NCBI RefSeq assembly: GCF_012933365.1
Contig: NZ_JABBVZ010000006.1
Coordinates: forward strand, 26,791-90,790
Reading direction: 5' to 3'
Source: Sulfobacillus harzensis
Lineage (GTDB): Bacteria > Bacillota > Sulfobacillia > Sulfobacillales > Sulfobacillaceae
Length of the DNA: 64,000 nt
Part shown: in pieces, positions 57,968 through 64,000 of the stretch
How positions within the stretch are numbered: the stretch's first letter is position 1
Layout of the letters: each line of letters starts with the position of its first letter
Position numbers and translations under genes: made by a program
The notes under the pieces: model-generated
Told to the model about the DNA's origin: nothing
What the model saw: only the letters and a program-made list of their open reading frames with translations
Databases searched by the model: none

Positions 57968-58866
57968 TGCCGCATATCCCGATTGGCACATGGGCCACGG
58001 ATATTGTTACCTGGATGCAGAACCACTTAACCGTGGTCTTCACCATCATCGCCTACGTCTTTAACCATGTGGACCAGGTGTTCACCGTCATCTTCGCCAA
58101 CAGCCCATGGATAGCCGCTCTAATCTTTTTTGTGCTGGTGGCGTTAGCGGTGCGGGGTTGGGGCATGGCGCTCGCCGTCCTCATCGGCGGATTGCTGGTG
58201 CAAGACATGGGACTCTGGGCCACCACCATGGATACCTTGGCGCTGGTCATCACGTCAGGGATCATTGCGTTGGCCATCGGCATTCCGCTTGGCATTTGGG
58301 CCGGCCAATCACGTCGGGCGCGTACGGTGATTCGACCGATCCTAGACTTTATGCAGACCATGCCGCCCTTTGTGTATTTGATCCCAGCGGTTTTGTTCTT
58401 CACCCTCGGGACCGTTCCGGCCGTGTTCGCCACCTTTATCTTTGCGACACCGCCCGTCATTCGCCTCACGGAATTGGGACTCCGGCAGGTCCCCGAAGAA
58501 TTGGTGGAAGCCGGCGAAGCCTTTGGCGCCACAACGGGGCAAATCATGCGGAAAATTAAGCTTCCACAAGCGATGCCGAGCATTCTAGTGGGCGTGAATC
58601 AAACCATCATGCTGTCGCTGTCCATGGTGGTCATTGCGGGCATGATTGGGGCTGGTGGTCTCGGTTCGGATGTTCTGAAAGGCATTTCCACGTTAAACAT
58701 CGGCGAAGGCTTCAAGGGGGGCCTGGCGGTGGTGTTTATGGCCATTTACCTCGACCGCATTACCGAGCGGTTCGGAGAGGGCAACGTGTGGATGAGCGCG
58801 CTGTGGAAGCGCTCGCGGAAGACGCAACAGGTTCAAACCATTAACCAAGGAGGCGTGGCATCGTGA
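57967..58866 (+). CDS. opuAB: Glycine betaine ABC permease (OpuAB/ProW-like)
   Basis: A 299-residue permease with an N-terminal amphipathic region and about seven spans. IPLGIWAGQSRRARTVIRPI and LDFMQTMPPFVYLIPAVLFF precede the EAA loop EAFGATTGQIMRKIKLPQAM. GLGSDVLKGISTLNIGEGFK is typical of ProW. Its ATG overlaps the ATPase stop in TGATG, and the binding-protein gene overlaps its own stop (GTGA). Confidence 0.92.
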   Translation: MPHIPIGTWATDIVTWMQNHLTVVFTIIAYVFNHVDQVFTVIFANSPWIAALIFFVLVALAVRGWGMALAVLIGGLLVQDMGLWATTMDTLALVITSGIIALAIGIPLGIWAGQSRRARTVIRPILDFMQTMPPFVYLIPAVLFFTLGTVPAVFATFIFATPPVIRLTELGLRQVPEELVEAGEAFGATTGQIMRKIKLPQAMPSILVGVNQTIMLSLSMVVIAGMIGAGGLGSDVLKGISTLNIGEGFKGGLAVVFMAIYLDRITERFGEGNVWMSALWKRSRKTQQVQTINQGGVAS

Positions 58867-59741
58867 AAAAGTTACTCGCATTAGGTTCGTTGGCGGCCAT
58901 GACCGCTGTCATTGCGGGGTGCGGCAGTTCGACGGGAGGCAGCTCGACTTCATCCTCGGCATCCGCCAAAACCATTACCATTGGTTATATTGACTGGCCG
59001 GAAGACGTGGCTGCGAGCAATCTCTGGGATCAAATCCTGACCAAGAAGGGCTACCACGTCAAGCTGGTCAATGCGAGCGTTGCGCCTGTGTTTGTCGGGG
59101 TGGGACAGGGCACCCTGAACCTCTTCATGGATGCCTGGCTTCCGCACACCCAAGGGTCCTACTGGAACCGTATCAAGGCCAACGCGATTAAAATCAACAG
59201 TTGGTACACAAGCCCCACCAAGGAGGGCTTCGTGGTACCAGATTATGTCAACATCAGCACCACATCGCAGTTGAAGAGCCATGCCTCGGAATTTAACAAC
59301 CAGATTATCGGCATTGACCCGGGCGCTGGTGAAATGGGGCTGGCCCAGAAAGCCATCAAGTCATATGGTCTGCCCGAACAGTTGGTGTCATCCTCAGACT
59401 CCGGCATGTTGGCGGCGCTGTCCAAGGCGGAATCGCAGCACAAGCCAATCGTCGTCACGCTATGGAGTCCGCACTGGGCGTTTGCCAAGTGGCATCTCAA
59501 ATACTTGAGCGACCCGAAAAACATTTTCGGCCCCGCAGACCACATCTACACGATCGCCAACAAGTCGTTTCCAAGCCAACACCCCACCGTGGATAAGTGG
59601 CTGAAGAACTTCCATATGAATCAGGCCCAGTTGGGTCAGCTGGAAAACGACATCAACGCCGTACCGTCAAGCCAAATCAATTCGGCGGTCAACAAATGGA
59701 TTTCCCAGAACCAAAGCTTGGTCAACAGTTGGACTAAGTAA
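58863..59741 (+). CDS. opuAC: Glycine betaine ABC substrate-binding lipoprotein (OpuAC-like)
   Basis: A 292-residue lipoprotein with lipobox TAVIAGCGSSTG. The mature domain reads ITIGYIDWPEDVAASNLWDQ and ASVAPVFVGVGQGTLNLFMD. AWLPHTQGSYW and VVTLWSPHWAFAKWHLKYL supply tryptophans that form the betaine-binding cage in this family. It starts at GTG 58863, overlapping the permease stop, after AAGGAGGCGTGGCATC. A strong terminator follows. Confidence 0.92.
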   Translation: MKKLLALGSLAAMTAVIAGCGSSTGGSSTSSSASAKTITIGYIDWPEDVAASNLWDQILTKKGYHVKLVNASVAPVFVGVGQGTLNLFMDAWLPHTQGSYWNRIKANAIKINSWYTSPTKEGFVVPDYVNISTTSQLKSHASEFNNQIIGIDPGAGEMGLAQKAIKSYGLPEQLVSSSDSGMLAALSKAESQHKPIVVTLWSPHWAFAKWHLKYLSDPKNIFGPADHIYTIANKSFPSQHPTVDKWLKNFHMNQAQLGQLENDINAVPSSQINSAVNKWISQNQSLVNSWTK

Positions 59742-59756
59742 AGGTTCCCTTTCCCT

Positions 59757-59788
59757 GGGTGGCCAAACAAAAGGCCACCCTCTTTTTT
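59757..59788 (+). terminator. Terminator of OpuA-type operon
   Basis: GGGTGGCC and GGCCACCC form a perfect eight-pair stem around an A-rich eight-base loop, followed by TCTTTTTTC. Confidence 0.95.
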
Positions 59789-59980
59789 CGGGCAACCGGA
59801 TTTTAGGGTTAATCGCGCTGTCTGGTATCATCATGGTTATCGGTTTCTGCCTAAATTCCGGGACGAATCGGAGACGGCAGGCGTCAACAGGGGACGTTAG
59901 CTCTTTCCGTTTCCCATCACTTAATGCGATGTGGCACGTCCGCCCGTGAGAAAGATCGCCACACCATGAGGAGGTCTCAT

Positions 59981-61180
59981 ATGTTGTCTCCCCAGTCTTC
60001 GACAGACGCTCAGACGCTACATCCCACCGTCAAGGCGGCCGGATTGGTCAGCTTCTTCACCGATTTTTCCACCCAAATGGTCGGCCCCCTCTTGCCGCTC
60101 TTTTTGACCAGTGTGTTAGGCGCGCCAGTATGGGTATTCGGCCTAATGGAGGGCGTCGGCGCCGGGATTGCGGGCGTGTTGAAGGTGTTCGCCGGGTGGC
60201 TCTCGGACCGGCTCGGCCATCGAAAATGGCTGATGATGGCGGGATACACGCTATCCAACTTGGCCAAACCGGCATTTGCGCTCACCGGCACTTGGGGACC
60301 TGTCTTCGCCATTCGCCAGGTGGAGCGCATCGGCAAGGGATTTCGCACCGCGCCCCGGGACGCCTTGTTGGCGGATGTCACGACGCCGGCCAATCGCGGA
60401 CGCTCGTTTGGGTTTCGGCGGGCGATGGATGAGCTGGGCGCCGCCTTGGGACCACTCGCCGCAAGTGCCGTACTGTTGTGGTCACATGATCGACTCCGCC
60501 TGGTCTTCGCTCTGACGCTCATCCCTGGTCTTGCAGCAATTCCCTTCCTCCTCCGTCTGCGCGAGAGCCGTTCGGCCACGGCGCCCGAGCATCGTCCGCG
60601 CCCGCGCCTTGGCCTGCGCCATTTGCCCGCCCCGTTTCGGCACTTTATGCTGGCCGCCGGGCTGTTGGCGCTCGCCACCTTTTCCCAAGGCTTTTTGGTG
60701 CTCCGGGCCCGTTCTTTGGGGATGCCTATTATCCTCATCCCGCTGGCCTACTTTGTAATGAATGGTGTGGCCAGTGCGCTGTCAATGCCCAGCGGCCGCC
60801 TCGGCGATCGAATCGGCCAGCGGCCGGTGCTGTTGGGCGGATTTGTGCTGCTGGCCCTAGCTTACCTAGGATTTGCTATTGCCCACACCGCCGTATGGAT
60901 TTGGTCGTTGATGGCGCTCTATGGCGTGTTTGTCGCCCTCGTCGCGGGCAATCAAAAGGTCTATGCCACTGGACTCCTTCCCCGGACCGATCGGGGTACT
61001 GGACTAGGCACATTCAATGCCCTCTTGGGCTTTGCGGAGCTAATTGCGTCGCTCGGCGGGGGAATTCTCTGGGAGGCAGCGGGTCCCAAGCTCCCGTTCC
61101 TCGTCGGGGCCGTCGTCGCGGCCGTCGCGTTCGTGACGTTATGGATTGTCACCGATGGGTCAACCCTGCCAACGTCCTAA
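59981..61180 (+). CDS. MFS transporter
   Basis: A 399-residue major facilitator, about twelve spans, of the drug/arabinose efflux branch. SFFTDFSTQMVGPLLPLFLT is in helix 1, GWLSDRLGHRKWLMMAGY is the loop 2-3 motif and ERIGKGFRTAPRDALLADVT is a conserved string of this branch. GRSFGFRRAMDELGAALGP follows and GRLGDRIGQRPVLL is the second-half motif. The ATG at 59981 follows GAGGAGGTCTCAT. Substrate is unknown. Confidence 0.88.
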   Translation: MLSPQSSTDAQTLHPTVKAAGLVSFFTDFSTQMVGPLLPLFLTSVLGAPVWVFGLMEGVGAGIAGVLKVFAGWLSDRLGHRKWLMMAGYTLSNLAKPAFALTGTWGPVFAIRQVERIGKGFRTAPRDALLADVTTPANRGRSFGFRRAMDELGAALGPLAASAVLLWSHDRLRLVFALTLIPGLAAIPFLLRLRESRSATAPEHRPRPRLGLRHLPAPFRHFMLAAGLLALATFSQGFLVLRARSLGMPIILIPLAYFVMNGVASALSMPSGRLGDRIGQRPVLLGGFVLLALAYLGFAIAHTAVWIWSLMALYGVFVALVAGNQKVYATGLLPRTDRGTGLGTFNALLGFAELIASLGGGILWEAAGPKLPFLVGAVVAAVAFVTLWIVTDGSTLPTS

Positions 61181-61409
61181 GTCAACCAGGATCGGATAGT
61201 GAGTGAGCGAATCGCTCAACCCATTTAGGGCTCGACGCGGGAACCCTGCCTATGAATTCCCAAGCGACTCTCCGCCGCCGACCGAAGATCCCGGACATCG
61301 CCCTCCGGACGTCCCGCTTGGCCCAGCAGGAATAATCTCCTTGACGGCGAACTTCGACATCAAGAATGAATGCCCGAGAAAAACTAATCCATGTGAAGGG
61401 AATATCGTC

Positions 61410-62003
61410 ATGCGCGATGTCAATGCTGCTTCCACGAATGCCCCGACCCTCGAGCCGCTGATTCCCGTTAAACGGCTTACCTGGTGGGTCTTGGCGTTGC
61501 CGGCATTACTGGTTGTGTCGCTCGCCATCCACAGCTTCTATCTTCTCTTACTAAGCCACGTCATGGCGGGCTGCCTCTGGACTGGTGCCGACATTTTTAT
61601 GGGCTTCATTCTCGGCCCGGTGTGGAAGCACCTCGACCCCCAGCAGCGCCAAGCGGTGCAACGCCGGCTAGTACCCAATACCTTTCTCTATATGCCGGTG
61701 CTCGCCATTACCACCGGCACCGCCGGTTGGTATGTCGCCCAGTATGACGGATTTATCGAATCCGCCACGCCCATCTTTCCCTGGGTGGTGGCTGCCGGCG
61801 TTGTGGTGGTGATTTTAACGGTCGTCGGCTTGGGCATCCTGTTGCCAACCAACCTAAAAGTGCTCAACGAGGTGCGAAAGCCCAACCCTGACCCCGAATT
61901 GTTAAAGCAATGGACCTTTCGAACGCGTCGACTCGCGACCATTCAAGGTCTGTTTCAGGTCATCATTATGATTATCATGGCGTATTTGGCTATCGCCCCT
62001 TAA
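61410..62003 (+). CDS. Small integral membrane protein (DUF2269/CopD-like)
   Basis: A 197-residue protein with four to five hydrophobic spans. The first is WWVLALPALLVVSLAIHSFY and the next LLSHVMAGCLWTGADIFMGF, a histidine-containing helix reminiscent of CopD/DUF2269 proteins. LVPNTFLYMPVLAITTGTAG and VVAAGVVVVILTVVGLGILL follow, with FQVIIMIIMAYLAIAP at the end. The function is unknown. The ATG at 61410 follows AAGGGAATATCGTC, a modest site. The frame upstream to 61203 is open but not membrane-like and is probably not translated. Confidence 0.6.
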   Translation: MRDVNAASTNAPTLEPLIPVKRLTWWVLALPALLVVSLAIHSFYLLLLSHVMAGCLWTGADIFMGFILGPVWKHLDPQQRQAVQRRLVPNTFLYMPVLAITTGTAGWYVAQYDGFIESATPIFPWVVAAGVVVVILTVVGLGILLPTNLKVLNEVRKPNPDPELLKQWTFRTRRLATIQGLFQVIIMIIMAYLAIAP

Positions 62004-62096
62004 TTTTTCCGCGGGCAGGAATCTCAACGTCGGTCGCGAATATCTACGGGTCTTTGGGAAAGGCTTGGAGACGATGACACGATGTGGAGGACTGCT

Positions 62097-63908
62097 ATGT
62101 CAACACCTAGTTTTCGCTTCACGGTGGACTGCCGGAAACCCGGATATCACGTTTACCATATGACGCTGAACGCATCCGGGCTAGCCGCGGGGCGCCATAC
62201 GCTAACACTGCCGGTATGGACGCCGGGCGCCTACGAGGTGCAGGATTTCGCGCGGCATGTCTTTGATATGGCGATTACCGTCGCCGACAAGCCGGTCGAG
62301 GTCTATCATCTAAGCAAGAACCAGTGGGGATTTGACACCTACGGAGAGTCTAGCGACGCGACCATCACCTACAAGGTTTACGCCTTTGAACTGGGGGTGG
62401 ATACCAGCCATCTTGACCAGTCCCACGCCTACTTCAACGGCGCGCAACTCTTCTTTTTGGTGGACGACTTCAAAGACGCCCCCTATGACGTGGAGATTCA
62501 AGCTCCCCCGGGCTGGCACGTGTCGACGGGCCTCGACTCGGTCAACCAGGACCCGTATCACTTCCGGGCGCGGGATTATGACATTTTAATCGACTCGCCG
62601 GCCGAAATTGGAACCCATCGGGTACTTAGCTTTACGGTAGACCAGAAACCGCATCATTTAGCCATCTGGGGCCATGGAAACGAAGATGCTGAGAAGCTGT
62701 TGGCGGATGTTGAAGAGATTGTAAAAGCACAACGGGATCTCTTCGGCGGGTTGCCTTATGACCACTACACCTTTATTCTGCATCTTTCCGACCGGGGCAC
62801 CGGGGGCCTGGAGCACTTAAATTCCACCACCTGTGGCACCGGCCGTTTCGCATATCGCCCTCGCAAAAAATATCGGCATGTGCTGCAGCTCATCTCCCAT
62901 GAATTCTTCCACCTCTGGAACGTCAAACGCATCCATCCTGAAATGCTGGGGCCCTTTGACTATAACCGCGAAGTCTATACGCGGCTGCTCTGGGCGATGG
63001 AAGGCTTCACCGACTACTTCGCCACATTGGCGCTCCGCTACGCCAATCTCTTCACGGCCGACGAGTATCTGAAGAATCTGGGCGACAACATCAAAGCCTA
63101 CGAAAAGAAGCCGGGGCGTTTCGTGCAGAGCTTGGCGGAATCGAGCTTTGACACCTGGATTAAGCTCTATAAGCCGGACGCCGACTCCCCGAACCGCACC
63201 ATCTCGTATTACCTGAAGGGCGATTTGGTGGGAACATGCCTCGACTTGGAGATTCGAAAGCGCACCAATCTTCGCTACGGCTTGGATGAGGTGCTACGCC
63301 GGCTGTACGATCGCTATGCGGCCCACGGCATTGGGTTTCCGGAGTCGGTATATCAGGAAACGGTGGAAGAAGTCGTGGAAGGATCCATGGAGGACTTCTT
63401 CCAGAAGTATATCAACGGGACCGCTCCGGTTCCCTTCGATCAATTTCTTGGTTATGCCGGTCTCAAGCTAGAGCGCACCTACAAGAACCCCGACCAGGAG
63501 GATCAGGAGGGCGAGGGGCCGGATAAAAGCCAAACCTCTTCTCCCTTGGCCTGGCTGGGTGTCGATGCCGCCCTTAATGACGCCAAGGATTTGGTCGTCA
63601 AGTTCTCGTATACCGACGGGCCGGCCGCTGAAACGCTCAATCCGGGCGACCACATTTTGGCCGTCAATGGCTACCAGGTCAAAACCGAGGCGGATTTAAA
63701 GGATCGCATCAGCGTAGACCACGCGATTGGCGACCCCGTGGAGGTCACCGTCTTCCGCCGGGGACATTTGGAGACCCTCTCCATCGTCCTAGGAACGGCG
63801 CCGCCGGACGAGGTCAAAATTATCCCTCAGGACGATGCCCGTGAGGATCAGAAGGCCTTGTACCAGAACTGGCTCCGGGTGCCGTGGAAAGCGGCCAAGC
63901 ACCACTAG
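62097..63908 (+). CDS. M61 family peptidase with C-terminal PDZ domain
   Basis: A 603-residue metallopeptidase of the glycyl-aminopeptidase (M61) family. The N-terminal 180 residues form the beta-sandwich typical of the family. The catalytic domain has LISHEFFHLWNVKRIHPEML (HExxH), then RLLWAMEGFTDYFATLALRY with the third zinc ligand glutamate. A PDZ-type domain follows near 490-590 (LGVDAALNDAKDLVVKFSY, then NPGDHILAVNGYQV). There is no signal peptide, so it acts in the cytoplasm. The ATG at 62097 has GGAGG seven bases ahead. An earlier ATG at 62082 is less well placed. Confidence 0.93.
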   Translation: MSTPSFRFTVDCRKPGYHVYHMTLNASGLAAGRHTLTLPVWTPGAYEVQDFARHVFDMAITVADKPVEVYHLSKNQWGFDTYGESSDATITYKVYAFELGVDTSHLDQSHAYFNGAQLFFLVDDFKDAPYDVEIQAPPGWHVSTGLDSVNQDPYHFRARDYDILIDSPAEIGTHRVLSFTVDQKPHHLAIWGHGNEDAEKLLADVEEIVKAQRDLFGGLPYDHYTFILHLSDRGTGGLEHLNSTTCGTGRFAYRPRKKYRHVLQLISHEFFHLWNVKRIHPEMLGPFDYNREVYTRLLWAMEGFTDYFATLALRYANLFTADEYLKNLGDNIKAYEKKPGRFVQSLAESSFDTWIKLYKPDADSPNRTISYYLKGDLVGTCLDLEIRKRTNLRYGLDEVLRRLYDRYAAHGIGFPESVYQETVEEVVEGSMEDFFQKYINGTAPVPFDQFLGYAGLKLERTYKNPDQEDQEGEGPDKSQTSSPLAWLGVDAALNDAKDLVVKFSYTDGPAAETLNPGDHILAVNGYQVKTEADLKDRISVDHAIGDPVEVTVFRRGHLETLSIVLGTAPPDEVKIIPQDDAREDQKALYQNWLRVPWKAAKHH

Positions 63909-64000
63909 CCAAGGTCTTTAAGAGCGGCTGACTCAAAAGGTTCCTGGGCCGTGATACCATCCCTAAAATGTGCCCCTTTTACCCCGGTTAGTGGAGGAAG
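63909..64000 (+). other. Right edge, start of a further transcription unit
   Basis: No complete gene. The last bases read TTAGTGGAGGAAG, a strong ribosome site, so another plus-strand gene probably begins just beyond the window. Confidence 0.4.

Noticed and set aside
1..64000. tRNA, rRNA, IS element or prophage genes
   Set aside because: No transposase, integrase, terminal inverted repeats or cloverleaf-like tRNA sequence was recognised anywhere in the window.

Overview
The window reads as chromosomal DNA of a moderately GC-rich, flagellated, Gram-positive bacterium. It is most like Sulfobacillus or a close relative among the acidophilic, moderately thermophilic Firmicutes. That placement is an inference from three things: strong AGGAGG ribosome sites paired with many TTG and GTG starts, Firmicute-type riboswitches (SAM-I, c-di-AMP, cobalamin), and lipoprotein signal peptides on every ABC binding protein. 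No rRNA, tRNA, IS element, prophage or CRISPR array was seen.

Layout. 1-6.9 kb: a partial thiolase, a flavin reductase, a minus-strand operon (HIT protein, nitronate monooxygenase-like, guanylate kinase, small hypothetical), then a lactate/glycolate oxidation operon in which LutB and LutA are fused, followed by lutC and a YkuS-family gene. 7-11 kb: a polytopic membrane protein, a glucosaminidase-like protein, a spore/cortex-type PG-binding plus GH18 gene cut by an in-frame amber codon, and a decayed DUF1697 gene. 11-26 kb: hypotheticals, a YwbE protein, thioesterase and CoA-transferase, methylglyoxal synthase, an MFS carrier, a GNAT enzyme, a three-gene peptidase/aminotransferase/adenylating-like operon, endonuclease IV, a lipid kinase and a GH1 glucosidase. 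26-30 kb: a taurine/sulfonate-type ABC importer with a MarR regulator and an AcoX-type kinase. 30-35 kb: a phosphatase, a sugar-type ABC ATPase, and a cobalamin riboswitch driving btuFCD.

35-42 kb is a flagellar filament locus: flagellin, fliD and fliS on the minus strand, flanked by glycosyltransferases and a methyltransferase-like protein in more AT-rich DNA. This suggests flagellin glycosylation. 42-47 kb has an amidohydrolase and two tandem paralogous MFS carriers. Each carrier has an array of 11-bp-phased Pho-box-like repeats and a conserved leader hairpin, which points to phosphate-starvation control.

47-53 kb holds an RmlD-like/NifX-like/MBL operon diverging from a SAM-riboswitch-controlled methionine salvage operon (mtnW-mtnX-mtnB-mtnD-mtnE). 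53-60 kb has two successive osmoprotectant ABC importers. The first sits under a c-di-AMP (ydaO-type) riboswitch whose aptamer can pair with a downstream leader segment. The window closes with an MFS carrier, a small membrane protein and an M61 peptidase.

Overall the segment is mostly nutrient uptake and salvage (osmolytes, sulfur, phosphate, B12, lactate), with three recognisable riboswitches and a probable phosphate regulon. Most features can be explained by known families. The least explained are the low-GC glycosylation genes, the duplicated leader hairpins, a 28-residue acidic ORF and the peptidase/aminotransferase/PaaK-like operon.
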